A stretch of DNA of 64,000 nucleotides from the NCBI RefSeq assembly GCF_003863355.1, contig NZ_QQWG01000020.1, positions 1 through 64,000 on the forward strand, given 5' to 3'. The number at the start of each line of letters is the position of its first letter. Positions within the stretch are counted from its first letter, which is position 1. Source of the stretch: Ancylomarina euxina. GTDB taxonomy: Bacteria; Bacteroidota; Bacteroidia; Bacteroidales; Marinifilaceae. A model generated the notes under the pieces. That model made no database searches. It was not told where the DNA came from and worked only from the letters and a program-made list of their open reading frames with translations. Positions 33,471 through 42,701 of the stretch are shown here, in pieces. The translations under genes were made by a program, and so were the position numbers.

Positions 33471-34469
33471 TTATTTTCGTTCTATTAGTTTCGGTGTCAG
33501 TTCAATTCTTTTATTCTCGCTTTTTTTGGAGTTTAGAATATCTTCAATGATTTCGGTCGAATATTTTGCTATTTTATCAATAGGTTGCGCGACTGAAATA
33601 ACTTTTGGTAATGAGTAATCGAATTGATCAACATTATCAAAACTCACAAATTTTATGCTGTTGACTTTATCTTTATAAAATGTATTCATTAACCAAATGG
33701 CTATAACGGCAATCTGGTTATTGGTAAATACAATCGTGTCAACGCCCAATTCAATAAGTTTTCTGAGTTCTCTTTCAGTTCCTTGTTTTAAATCGTTATT
33801 GTCAACTATTCTTATTAAATCTTGATCAAATCCGATATCCTTATTTATTAAGGCCATTTTATAACCTTCAATACGATTCTTTAAAGAATAAACATCAGGT
33901 GTTAAGCTGATTAATCCCAATTTTCGTGCTCCATTTTGGATTGATTTTTCAACAGCATTCTTCATTGAAATCTTATTTTCAACTAAAATGTAATTGGCTT
34001 CAACATCGGGATCTTCTCTATCAAAAAATACAAGAGGAAAATTTGCTGCTAATAATGATTTAATAGAATCACCTTGTATAAAACAAGATGCGACTATTAA
34101 TGCATCCACTTGACGATTTACAAACATATTTAATACTTGCTCTTCTTTGTCTTTATTCTCATCTGTACTTCCAATAAGTAGATGATAACCTTTTTCCCAA
34201 AAATGATCTTCAAGCAGCCTTCCAATTTTTGCAAAAAATGGATTGGAAATATCAGGAACTAAGTATCCTATTGTATTCGTATTTCCTTTTTTTAAACTTT
34301 TTGCAATTTGATTGGGTTGATAATTAACTTCTCTTATATAATCAAGTACTCTTTTTTGAGTTTTACTACTTATATTCTTTTCGTCTCCTTTGTTGTTAAG
34401 TACAAAAGAAACAGTCGTTTTTGATAGACCTAAGTCTTGAGCGATATCTTTAATTGATTTCTTCTTCAA
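33471..34469 (-). CDS. LacI-family transcriptional regulator of the mannan/N-glycan locus
   Basis: This 332-residue regulator has an N-terminal LacI helix-turn-helix (IKDIAQDLGLSKTTVSFVLNN), a hinge helix region (NQIAKSLKKG) and a periplasmic-binding-protein-like effector domain (TIGYLVPDISNPFFAKIG onward). The start is a TTG at 34469-34467; no ATG exists in frame upstream of the HTH. It heads the lacI-MFS-ROK operon. Two overlapping copies of a palindromic motif lie 14-42 bp upstream and a third precedes susC, which suggests autoregulation and control of the locus. The effector is probably mannose or a derivative. Confidence 0.9.
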   Translation of the reverse strand: MKKKSIKDIAQDLGLSKTTVSFVLNNKGDEKNISSKTQKRVLDYIREVNYQPNQIAKSLKKGNTNTIGYLVPDISNPFFAKIGRLLEDHFWEKGYHLLIGSTDENKDKEEQVLNMFVNRQVDALIVASCFIQGDSIKSLLAANFPLVFFDREDPDVEANYILVENKISMKNAVEKSIQNGARKLGLISLTPDVYSLKNRIEGYKMALINKDIGFDQDLIRIVDNNDLKQGTERELRKLIELGVDTIVFTNNQIAVIAIWLMNTFYKDKVNSIKFVSFDNVDQFDYSLPKVISVAQPIDKIAKYSTEIIEDILNSKKSENKRIELTPKLIERK

Positions 34470-34482
34470 AGTATATAATTTT

Positions 34483-34511
34483 ACTAAATCGGTTTACTAA
34501 ATCGGTTTACG
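34483..34511. promoter_or_regulatory. two overlapping LacI-type operators upstream of the regulator
   Basis: The 13-bp unit ACTAAATCGGTTT occurs twice in a row (34483 and 34496). Each gives a site like the palindrome at 31117-31132. The array lies just upstream of the lacI start and downstream of a possible -7 box (TAATTTTG, minus strand, 34548-34541), an arrangement suited to repression. Confidence 0.7.
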
Positions 34512-34703
34512 AATATAAATGTTTTTTTTAAGATTACAAACAAAATTATTTATTTTGCTCAGGTTAATCTGACTGATAAACGATATAAAAGGTTCTTTGT
34601 GAGTTGTTTGTGTCTTTGGTATTGCTTGGTTTTGCAAGGGGATGAGAGGGAAGAGATCATATGATTTTGTTCGTGACAAAAAAAGCAAAATCACATGCAT
34701 TAT

Positions 34704-35840
34704 TTAGGATCTGGATTTTACTCTTGTAAAAATCCAACTTCCTATAATAGCAGTGAAGGGAGCTACTAGAATTAATCCAAAACTACCAACCAGAGTATGA
34801 AGAAGTTCCCCAGATACATAGTTCAGATTTAGGATGTTCGTCATAGGAGTTCCTTGAGCAATAAATACCATTAAGAGAGCGGAGAAGCCACCTGAATAGG
34901 CCAGGAGTAAGGTTGTTGTCATAGTACCCACGACTGCTTTCCCAACTTCGAAGCCGGATTGGCGTAGTTTTTTAGCGCTGATGCTCGGATTGTGATTAAT
35001 CACTTCAGCTTGAGAGGCTGCAATATCCATAGAGATATCCATAACAGCGCCAGATGAGGAAATAAAGATGCCTGCGAGGAATATTTCAGTAAGGTTTAGA
35101 TGTGCAAATCCTGAATAAAGTAAAGTTTCTGAGAAGGGTTTAATGGCGCCATGTATATTGAAAAGATCTCCAAATATGATAGCCATCACGCAAGTGACAG
35201 CAATACCGCACATCGCTCCTAAGAAAGCAACGGTGCCTTTTTTATTTGTTCCAGCTACCAGAAAAATAATGGCAGAAGTAAGTAATGCAACAATACCAAG
35301 TGAAAGTGGAATGGGTGAGAACCCTTTCAAGAAACCAGGCAATAAGAGTTTCCATATAGCTAGTCCGGCAAACATGAACGAAAGTAGAGCTTTAATACCT
35401 GTCCAGCCTGCAAAACCAATTAATAGAATAACAAAAAGAACCAGAAGCCATAATTCGATATTAATTCTATAATGATCGACTACATTGGCACTGATAATAT
35501 TAGATTGATCTTTATTAAGATTTAAAACTGTCAGGGTTTTATCTCCCTTTACAAATATTTTATCAAACTCCATGCGCCCAACCAATTGATTGAAAGCTTG
35601 AAGCTCTTTACCTTTAAACTGACCATTCTGTATTTTGATTTGTAATAACTGTGTACCTGTTTTTAAGATACCTGTTTCTACCATTAAATTATTATTTGTG
35701 GAAAGAACGATAGCTTTAACTCGAACGGAATTTGTGTCGGTGGTTTTGTCAAAACCATTCGGAGCAAGTATCAGTCCTAGACAAATAAGCAGGAGTGAAC
35801 CAACTAGAATTAAATCTGATTTTTGAGGTAACTTAAACAT
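34704..35840 (-). CDS. YibE/F family membrane protein
   Basis: This 378-residue protein has an N-terminal helix, a periplasmic beta domain (about 35-125), and then about seven transmembrane helices. Family features are GFAGWTGIKALLSF at the start of the membrane part and the conserved ISSSGAVMDISMDIAASQAEV segment followed by GFEVGKAVVGTMTTTLLLAYSGG. YibE/F proteins are suspected transporters, but the substrate is not known. It follows the phosphatase gene with 53 bp between them, largely occupied by a strong hairpin, so co-transcription may be limited. Confidence 0.85.
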   Translation of the reverse strand: MFKLPQKSDLILVGSLLLICLGLILAPNGFDKTTDTNSVRVKAIVLSTNNNLMVETGILKTGTQLLQIKIQNGQFKGKELQAFNQLVGRMEFDKIFVKGDKTLTVLNLNKDQSNIISANVVDHYRINIELWLLVLFVILLIGFAGWTGIKALLSFMFAGLAIWKLLLPGFLKGFSPIPLSLGIVALLTSAIIFLVAGTNKKGTVAFLGAMCGIAVTCVMAIIFGDLFNIHGAIKPFSETLLYSGFAHLNLTEIFLAGIFISSSGAVMDISMDIAASQAEVINHNPSISAKKLRQSGFEVGKAVVGTMTTTLLLAYSGGFSALLMVFIAQGTPMTNILNLNYVSGELLHTLVGSFGLILVAPFTAIIGSWIFTRVKSRS

Positions 35841-35855
35841 GGTGGTAGGAAAGTA

Positions 35856-35887
35856 AACAAGTATAAGTCCAATGACTTATACTTGTT
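35856..35887 (-). terminator. terminator hairpin after the alkaline phosphatase gene
   Basis: A perfect 14-bp stem, AACAAGTATAAGTC / GACTTATACTTGTT, has a 4-nt loop, 7 bp beyond the phosphatase stop. It is followed on the minus strand by only a short T-containing run. Confidence 0.6.
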
Positions 35888-35893
35888 AAGTAT

Positions 35894-37426
35894 TTATTTA
35901 GATTCCAGTAATCTGAAAATGTTTTTTGCCATATCTGTATTGTCGAAATAGCCTGAGAATAGTTCTGAACCTACACCAATGGCTTTAACAGGAATAGGTG
36001 TAGCTGTATGAGAAAATGAAGTCCAGCCAATACCTGCTTTTTGTGACATAATGTGGCAAGCTGTTACAGTTAAAGGGTTATAACTACCATACAGTAAATA
36101 GAATTGGTCATCCTTGTTGAATTCTTTTTTGTAATTCATACTTTTTTCAAAAGCATTTTTCAGTTGTTCTTTTTCGAAAGCAGAAAGTTCAAGCCCCTTT
36201 TCGATATCACCTAAACCAAAGTGTTTTTTTACTAAAGCCATTCCATCTTCAAGCTTATAGTTGTCTGTATTATCTTTTTTATACTGGTCTACAATCTCAG
36301 AGAAACCATCATTAGATATATTTTGGTATTGAAGAATGTCAAAGGCCGAATGGTAGTGACTGCCTGAAAAGCCAAGAGCCATTCCACCAGTTTCGTGATC
36401 ACCACCTACAATAATCAAAGTTTCTTTTGAATGTTTCTTATAGAAATCAACAGCAACCTTAATTGCAGCATCAAAGTTAATGACTTCCTTGATGGCAGTT
36501 GCAGCATCATTGGCATGACAGGTCCAGTCAATTTTACCTCCTTCAACCATCATGAAGAAACCTTTATTATTTTCTAATAATTCAATACCTTTTTTTGTGA
36601 ATTCGCTTAAAGTAATATCCTTACTTGTTTGATCAATGGCATAGGGGAGTGCCTTGCCTCCAACCAGACGTGGTGCAATTGCAATAATTTTATCATCTCC
36701 TTTTTTTAAGCTATGGAATTCGGTTTTAGTATTTAAAAGACGATAACCACGTTTTTTAGCAAGTTCGATAGAATTGGTTTGCTTGTTAGCAACTTCTTTT
36801 TCATCTCCCATACCAAAATTAGCCATGATGTTGTTTTTATCCAACTTACCATCGCCTTCGGGATGCTTGATGCCACCACCTCCAAAATAATTGAAGTTGG
36901 ATTTACTCAAATCTAGACTGATATTATAATACATGCTTCGGGATGGTTGATGAGCATAAAAAGAAGCAGGGGTAGCATGATCGATAGACACTGATGAAAC
37001 GATGCCAACTTTATAGTTTAAATCTCTGGCTCTTTCGGCTACAGACTGAAGAGGCTCTTGTTTTGATGCATCCATACCAATGGTGTTGACACTGGTTTTG
37101 TGACCTGTGGCTAGAGCTGTACCTGCTGCTGCTGATCCAGTAATAAATCGGTCCGTTGCATTTGTGGTGTAAAAACCATGGTGAGGAAATTTGCTCATTT
37201 CAAGTTTTTGGATGCCATTTTTTCCATTAATGGCACCTAGATAGGCTTCTGCTGCATTAACTTGAGATAAACCCATACCATCTCCAATAAAATAGAAGAT
37301 ATATTTTGGAGCTTTACCTCTGTAGTTTTGACGTTGTTTTTCAATATTAGAATCACTAGCACTTGAGGTGAGGGTAAGTAATACCAAGCCTAAAATAAAT
37401 AGGCTGTTGAGTTTTTTTAATTTCAT
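35894..37426 (-). CDS. alkaline phosphatase (PhoA family)
   Basis: This 510-residue exported enzyme (signal peptide with cleavage near TSSASD) hydrolyses phosphate monoesters in the periplasm. Metal and active-site elements are IGDGMG (D49), nucleophile S98 in ITGSAAAGTALATGHK, SIDHATPASFYAH, VEGGKIDWTCHAND, VGGDHETGGMALG, and a late SHTATPIPV carrying the last metal His. The residue before the nucleophile is Gly rather than the usual Asp of the DSA motif. It is flanked by the acyl-CoA synthetase and YibE/F genes on the same strand. No Pho-type operator could be recognised. Confidence 0.9.
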   Translation of the reverse strand: MKLKKLNSLFILGLVLLTLTSSASDSNIEKQRQNYRGKAPKYIFYFIGDGMGLSQVNAAEAYLGAINGKNGIQKLEMSKFPHHGFYTTNATDRFITGSAAAGTALATGHKTSVNTIGMDASKQEPLQSVAERARDLNYKVGIVSSVSIDHATPASFYAHQPSRSMYYNISLDLSKSNFNYFGGGGIKHPEGDGKLDKNNIMANFGMGDEKEVANKQTNSIELAKKRGYRLLNTKTEFHSLKKGDDKIIAIAPRLVGGKALPYAIDQTSKDITLSEFTKKGIELLENNKGFFMMVEGGKIDWTCHANDAATAIKEVINFDAAIKVAVDFYKKHSKETLIIVGGDHETGGMALGFSGSHYHSAFDILQYQNISNDGFSEIVDQYKKDNTDNYKLEDGMALVKKHFGLGDIEKGLELSAFEKEQLKNAFEKSMNYKKEFNKDDQFYLLYGSYNPLTVTACHIMSQKAGIGWTSFSHTATPIPVKAIGVGSELFSGYFDNTDMAKNIFRLLESK

Positions 37427-37477
37427 TATGATTGTATCTCTTTTGTGTTTTAGTCGATTGCTTTGGTCGTTCTTAAA

Positions 37478-39379
37478 TTAAAAATTATGGATAGTTTCCT
37501 TATTTTTAGTGTTTAAGAAGTTTTTACCATCAGGTGTATATAAATAATCCACATGATCATTGAAATAATGAACCACTTTGTCGCGTACAACTTTCATTGT
37601 TGAGTTCACCAATTTGTTTTCTTCGGTGAATGCTTCTGGTAGAATTCCAACAGCAGTTGGCATCCACCTTTGTGGGAACATATCCTGATATTTACCACCT
37701 GTTTTATATGCGTTTAGCTCCGATTGTAGTAGTTTAAGTGCTTCGACTTGCCCTTCATCACTTTTGGAATCTAATCCTTTACCTCGCAGGTGAGCTTGAA
37801 TGGCACCTTTGTTTGGTACTAGCATTGCAATGGTGTATGGATCTTGATTATTGTATAAAAGACATTGATCGATATAAGGTGATTGATCAATGAATGCTTC
37901 TTCGATGCCTTCAGGACTGAATTTTTCACCATCGTTGGCAATTAACAAGGATTTAAATCGTCCAGAAACGTATAGAAAACCTTCCTCATCAATATATCCC
38001 ATATCACCAGTATGTAACCAACTATCCTTAAGAGTTTCGGCACTAGCTTTATCATTTTTCCAGTAGCCCTTCATCACATTACTCCCTTTGATAACAATCT
38101 CACCTTTTTCACCAGATGGAAGGATATTCCCGAGGTTGTCACAGATTTTGAAATCCATATTATTGACAAGGAATCCAGAAGAGCCTAGTTTATGACGGTG
38201 ATGAGCATTTGATGAGATAATAGGAGAAGCTTCAGATAAACCATAGCCCTGATACATTGGAATACCAATTGCATAGAAGAAACGTTGTAACTCAATATCG
38301 AGAAGTGCCCCACCACCCACAAAAAATTTCAGATTTCCTCCAAAGTTGGCTCTGATCTTAGAAAAAAGAATCTTGTCGTAGAACTTGTAAATGGGCTTTA
38401 AGAACTTACGAGTACCTTTTCCCTTGTCGATGCCCATACCGTTGTAACGATAAGCGACATCAAGAGCCTTGTTAAACATACGCTCAACTTTTGGTCCTTT
38501 AGCTTTAATTCCCTTTTCAATATTCTTTTTAAAGTTCTTTGCTAAAGCAGGTACGCTTAAAATAATATCAGGCTGAATTTCTTTAATGTTATTCGGAATA
38601 TTTTTTAAAGCCTCCATGGGCGACTTACCTTGCTGAACAGCGGCAATTGATGCCCCTTTTAACATGAAACTATAAATACCTGCTGTGTGAGCAAAGGAAT
38701 GATCCCATGGCAGAATAAGCAATGTTCTGTAGGTTTCAGGAATGTCCATTAAACTGGAAGCCTGTATAACATTAGAGGTATAGTTGTTGTGTGATAAAAT
38801 GATGCCTTTAGGATCAGCTGTTGTACCTGAAGTATATGAAATATTTGCACTATCATCAGCATCAATAGTAGACCAAATCTTTTGAAGTTCTTTTTTATCA
38901 GATTCTAAAATATTTTGTCCAAATTCTAATATTGAAGACAAGTAAATTTCTTTCGATTCCAATACAACATCATCATCTATTACGATAATTTGTTCTAAGA
39001 GTTCAAGTCCATCTTTAATTTCTCTAATTTTGGATAGATGATTTTTTGATACAATAATCAATCTAGACTCAGAATGTTGTAAACGGAATTTTAATTCGTT
39101 TTGTGCATCCAATTTGATAGATAGAGGTACGTTAATGGCTCCCGTGTAGAGGATACCTAATTCAGAAAGAACCCAGGCATTTCGACCTTCTGAAAGTAAA
39201 CCGATACGATCTCCTTTTTTTATGCCCATGGCATATAAGCCTGCTGCCAATAAATGAACTTCAGTGTGAAGTTCTTTATATGATTGTGATGTATAAGGTC
39301 CTTCGTTTTTTTCCCACAAAAATGGGTTGTTGGGATATTGTTCTACACTTTTTTCGAAGAGTTGAATAATTGTCTCCAT
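37478..39379 (-). CDS. long-chain acyl-CoA synthetase (AMP-forming)
   Basis: This 633-residue enzyme is of the adenylate-forming superfamily. P-loop-like YTSGTTADPKGIILSHNN (about 175), GYGLSEASPIIS (about 375), and the late GDMGYIDEEGFLYVSGRFK segment carrying the adenylate-contacting Asp and Arg are all present. The length and the inserted segment between the motifs fit long-chain fatty acid:CoA ligases rather than acetyl-CoA synthetase. It would activate fatty acids for beta-oxidation or lipid synthesis on the inner face of the membrane. It is upstream of the phosphatase gene by 51 bp. Confidence 0.88.
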   Translation of the reverse strand: METIIQLFEKSVEQYPNNPFLWEKNEGPYTSQSYKELHTEVHLLAAGLYAMGIKKGDRIGLLSEGRNAWVLSELGILYTGAINVPLSIKLDAQNELKFRLQHSESRLIIVSKNHLSKIREIKDGLELLEQIIVIDDDVVLESKEIYLSSILEFGQNILESDKKELQKIWSTIDADDSANISYTSGTTADPKGIILSHNNYTSNVIQASSLMDIPETYRTLLILPWDHSFAHTAGIYSFMLKGASIAAVQQGKSPMEALKNIPNNIKEIQPDIILSVPALAKNFKKNIEKGIKAKGPKVERMFNKALDVAYRYNGMGIDKGKGTRKFLKPIYKFYDKILFSKIRANFGGNLKFFVGGGALLDIELQRFFYAIGIPMYQGYGLSEASPIISSNAHHRHKLGSSGFLVNNMDFKICDNLGNILPSGEKGEIVIKGSNVMKGYWKNDKASAETLKDSWLHTGDMGYIDEEGFLYVSGRFKSLLIANDGEKFSPEGIEEAFIDQSPYIDQCLLYNNQDPYTIAMLVPNKGAIQAHLRGKGLDSKSDEGQVEALKLLQSELNAYKTGGKYQDMFPQRWMPTAVGILPEAFTEENKLVNSTMKVVRDKVVHYFNDHVDYLYTPDGKNFLNTKNKETIHNF

Positions 39380-39773
39380 ATATTTCTTTTGTCTTCTGTA
39401 AATGACTTAATTGTAAAAATGGGTTATTTTCCTTTTTATGAAGCCAAATTTAGTGTTTTCCCATCAAATTCTTTCATCCTTCATAAATGGCATCCATTAT
39501 AAATAAGAGTCGGAATTATTTATTGTATACTTAAGTCTGTGTTTTCTTAATAATTAGAGCTTGTAATCAGTATGATAGTTTGTTTATTTAGAAAATTGAG
39601 TGGATACAAATAGTCTAATAAGTGGGAATATATACAATCACTATTTGTATTCCTTTTTTAGAATATCTAATTTTATGACCGTTCTTAAATCAGACCAAAC
39701 AATCTGAATATTAATTGATTTGAGACACACAAAATCAGAATAAACAACAAAACAAATAAAACTAATCTAGCTA
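39380..39773. other. divergent promoter region
   Basis: The 394-bp AT-rich gap lies between the divergent acyl-CoA synthetase and class V aminotransferase genes. It should hold both promoters. No strong palindrome or terminator is seen. Confidence 0.4.
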
Positions 39774-41249
39774 ATGAGCAATTTGGAAAATCATTTCAAA
39801 AAGTTCCGAAAGAATACGGTGGGAAATGAAGCCCGATTTTATTCTCCTTTTGGTAAGCAAACTATCGTTTACGGCGATTGGATTGCAAGCGGACGTTTAT
39901 ATAAGCCTTTAGAGAAAAGAATGCTTAAAGACTTTGGTCCTTATGTCGCAAATACGCATACAGAGACAAATGTTACTGGTACTTTAATGACCAAAAGTTA
40001 TCATAAAGCTCAGAATATAATTAAGAAGCATTGTAATGCTGGCCCTAATGATGTGTTGATGCATGCAGGTTACGGGATGACTGCTGTTGTTGTGAAATTA
40101 CAACGTATTTTAGGATTAAAGGGTTGCGGTCCTATGAATTCTAAAGTTTGTCTTAAGGATAGGGAGAAGCCGGTTGTATTCATTACTCATATGGAGCACC
40201 ATTCAAACCAAACATCATGGTACGAAACGAATGTTGATGTTGTGGTTGTACCTCCAGGAGAAGGCCTTACCGTTGATTTGAATGAGTTGGAAAAGCAACT
40301 TGAAAAATATGCTGATCGTAAGATCAAGATTGGTTCATTTAGTGCATGTTCAAACGTAACAGGAATTATCACCCCATATCACCAGATGGCTAAGATGATG
40401 CATAAGCATGGAGGGATTTGTTTTGTTGATTTTGCTGCTTCTGCTCCTTATGTTGATATCGATATGCATCCTGAAGATGAGGAATGTAAATTAGATGGTA
40501 TTTTCTTTTCGCCACACAAATTCCTTGGTGGCCCAGGTTCTTCAGGTGTTATGATTTTCGATTCAGCTCTTTACGATCCTGCGTCAGCTCCTGATCATCC
40601 TGGTGGAGGAACTGTAGACTGGACTAACCCATGGGGAGAGTACAAGTTCGTAAATAGTATTGAGGCACGTGAAGATGGTGGAACTCCAGGTTTCCTTCAA
40701 TCTATAAGAACCGCTTTGGCTATTGATGTAAAAAATCAGATGGGAACTGATAAGATGGAAGCTCGTGAAGAAGAGTTACTTGATCTTTCTTTTAAATTAA
40801 TGCGCGAGATTGATGATGTCATGATTCTTGCTGATGATGGCCAGAAGCGTATTGGTGTTATGTCCTTCTATATTGAGTATATTCACTTTAACCTGCTAGT
40901 GAAGTTGTTGAATGACCATTTCGGAATTCAGGTTCGTGGAGGTTGTGCTTGTGCGGGTACTTATGGTCACTATATGCTTGATGTAACTCAAGAGAAATCA
41001 CAGTCAATTACATGTGAAATTTCTGCTGGCGACTTAACTCACAAGCCGGGATGGGTACGTTGGTCATTACACCCAACGACGACTAATAAAGAGGTTATTT
41101 ACTTTGTGGAGTCTATCAAAAAAATCATTGCTAACTTTGATGAGTGGAAGAAAGACTATGAGTACAGTAGTAAAACGAATGAATTTACATACGCTGGTCC
41201 TAATAAGGTTAAGAAAGAAGTTAGTATCGATAAATTATTCAAGCTTTAG
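39774..41249 (+). CDS. class V aminotransferase / cysteine-desulfurase-like protein
   Basis: This 491-residue PLP enzyme of fold type I, class V, carries His142 and His143 in HMEHHSNQTSW, Asp219 in CFVDFAASAPYVDID, and Lys249 in FFSPHKFLGGPGSSG, the Schiff-base lysine. A cysteine-containing loop, VRGGCACAGTYGHY (near residue 395), lies where SufS-type desulfurases carry their catalytic Cys. It is longer than SufS (about 405 residues), with extra sequence at both ends. It may be a cysteine desulfurase or a lyase of the same fold; no Suf/Isc genes are nearby to decide. Confidence 0.8.
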   Translation: MSNLENHFKKFRKNTVGNEARFYSPFGKQTIVYGDWIASGRLYKPLEKRMLKDFGPYVANTHTETNVTGTLMTKSYHKAQNIIKKHCNAGPNDVLMHAGYGMTAVVVKLQRILGLKGCGPMNSKVCLKDREKPVVFITHMEHHSNQTSWYETNVDVVVVPPGEGLTVDLNELEKQLEKYADRKIKIGSFSACSNVTGIITPYHQMAKMMHKHGGICFVDFAASAPYVDIDMHPEDEECKLDGIFFSPHKFLGGPGSSGVMIFDSALYDPASAPDHPGGGTVDWTNPWGEYKFVNSIEAREDGGTPGFLQSIRTALAIDVKNQMGTDKMEAREEELLDLSFKLMREIDDVMILADDGQKRIGVMSFYIEYIHFNLLVKLLNDHFGIQVRGGCACAGTYGHYMLDVTQEKSQSITCEISAGDLTHKPGWVRWSLHPTTTNKEVIYFVESIKKIIANFDEWKKDYEYSSKTNEFTYAGPNKVKKEVSIDKLFKL

Positions 41250-41754
41250 TAGCTGATTATCTTCGATAATAATTAGACTTAAAATTAATTGCGTCCTAAA
41301 CGTTTTTGAAAGATAGTTTTAATTCACTTTTTTAATGAAGAATATAGGTGATTATAACTTGGAGGGGGTATTGTTTGACTTTTGTGTATACTGGCATCTA
41401 TTTTAAATAGCTTTTGTTTTAGCTCTAAGCTTTAGTAAGACCGGGAAGCTGAGAACTTGTTCGAAGATCACCCGGCCGCACTTAAGTATGAGATAATTAA
41501 AGAACTTATTTAAAAAGTAGCCTTGAATTTCTTTGCTTCGTTTCTTGTTTCAAGACAAGAAATGAAGTCGGGTTTGGGCGGAGAGCCCAATTAATAAATT
41601 TATTTAGGACAACATTGACTTAAAATATAAACTCTTCTTATTGCATTGCAATAGGGAGAGTTTTTTTTGTTTTTATATCTTTGATAAAGTGAGAATGGTG
41701 AGGTGTTGAATATAGTCTCACATATGGAATAAATATTTACAAAATAGAATTGAT
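41250..41754. other. non-coding stretch with terminator
   Basis: No gene is seen in about 500 bp. It contains a CCGGG/CCCGG pair about 25 bp apart near 41443-41472, and a long hairpin with T tract at 41629-41668. The open frame on the minus strand across this region lacks features and is probably spurious. Confidence 0.4.
41629..41668 (+). terminator. rho-independent terminator
   Basis: A 16-bp stem (AAACTCTTCTTATTGC / GCAATAGGGAGAGTTT, two G-U pairs) with a 3-nt loop runs into T8. It is 380 bp after the nearest upstream stop, so it may end a long 3' UTR or an unrecognised small RNA. Confidence 0.65.
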
Positions 41755-42666
41755 TTGTACGATATAATAGGAGATATACATGGCGAGTTTGATAGTTTGG
41801 TAGAAATGCTTCAAACTTTAGGCTATAAGAAGGAGGCTGGCTTTTATGCACATCCTGAAAGGAAAGCCGTTTTTGTGGGAGATTTCGTTGATAGGGGATT
41901 CCGAGTGATCGATAGTCTTTGTTTGATAAAAAATATGGTAGATCATGGTTCAGCTTTTGCTATTGTTGGCAACCATGAACTCAATGTTTTGGCTTATTAT
42001 ACAAAAGATGATGAGGGGAATTCTTTACGCGAACATAGCTTGAAAAATAAGGCTCAAATTAGAAGAACTTATCTAGAATTTCAGGCTAATAAAGAGGCCA
42101 AGAAAATTTATTTGAAATGGTTAAGATCCTTGCCTTTATTTTTGGAATTTGATGGCTTTAGAGTCATTCATGCTTGTTGGGATCAAGAAGCTGTCGACTT
42201 AATTAAGACGAAACATCCTGATAATAGGCTTAATAAGAAGTTCCTTCGAAAAATATATACGACTAAAGGAAAGTTGTACGATGCTTGTATGCTTATACTT
42301 AAGGGAAGAGAGTTTGCTTTACCCAACGATTTGGTTATAAAGGATAGTTATGGTATTAAACGCAATATGTTTCGAATAAAATGGTGGAATAAAATGGAAG
42401 GGGAGAGCTTTAGCTCTTTGGCTTTTGGGAATAGATTTAGATTACCTAATTATACGATTCCTCTTGAATTATGCGAGAATATCCCTCCCTATTCGGAGCA
42501 AGAGTTACCTGTGTTTTTTGGGCATTATTGTTTAAATGGACAAGCAGGCGTTGTTCGAGATAATCTATGTTGTGTAGATGCTTGTGTTGCCAATGGAGGG
42601 CATTTAATTGCATACCGATGGGATGGGAATACTAAATTAAAGCAAGAGAATATAGTAGAAGTGTAA
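41755..42666 (+). CDS. metallophosphoesterase (Ser/Thr phosphatase / PrpE-like)
   Basis: This 303-residue protein shows the calcineurin-like phosphoesterase motifs in order: DIHGEFDSL (motif I, GDxHG), VFVGDFVDRG (II), IVGNHE (III), VIHACWD (IV), and a late FFGHYCLNG (V). These coordinate two metal ions. It resembles bacterial protein phosphatases and ApaH/PrpE-type hydrolases; substrate unknown. The start appears to be TTG at 41755: motif I begins at residue 4, and no in-frame ATG lies between it and the upstream sequence. It converges on the DUF3570 operon, with a shared terminator. Confidence 0.85.
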   Translation: MYDIIGDIHGEFDSLVEMLQTLGYKKEAGFYAHPERKAVFVGDFVDRGFRVIDSLCLIKNMVDHGSAFAIVGNHELNVLAYYTKDDEGNSLREHSLKNKAQIRRTYLEFQANKEAKKIYLKWLRSLPLFLEFDGFRVIHACWDQEAVDLIKTKHPDNRLNKKFLRKIYTTKGKLYDACMLILKGREFALPNDLVIKDSYGIKRNMFRIKWWNKMEGESFSSLAFGNRFRLPNYTIPLELCENIPPYSEQELPVFFGHYCLNGQAGVVRDNLCCVDACVANGGHLIAYRWDGNTKLKQENIVEV

Positions 42667-42692
42667 AGAGTTAACTAAATAACTCTTTACAC
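42661..42692. terminator. shared bidirectional terminator
   Basis: A perfect 13-bp stem, GTGTAAAGAGTTA / TAACTCTTTACAC, has a 6-nt loop. It sits between convergent genes, and the stop codon of the phosphatase lies inside it. T-rich flanks occur in both directions. Confidence 0.8.
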
Positions 42693-42701
42693 TATTCTTT
42701 T

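Noticed and set aside
34497-34700. 67-codon open frame upstream of lacI
   Set aside because: It overlaps the operator array, is low in complexity and has no recognisable features.
41600-41851. 83-codon minus-strand frame
   Set aside because: It overlaps the terminator and the start of the metallophosphatase gene; composition is not protein-like.
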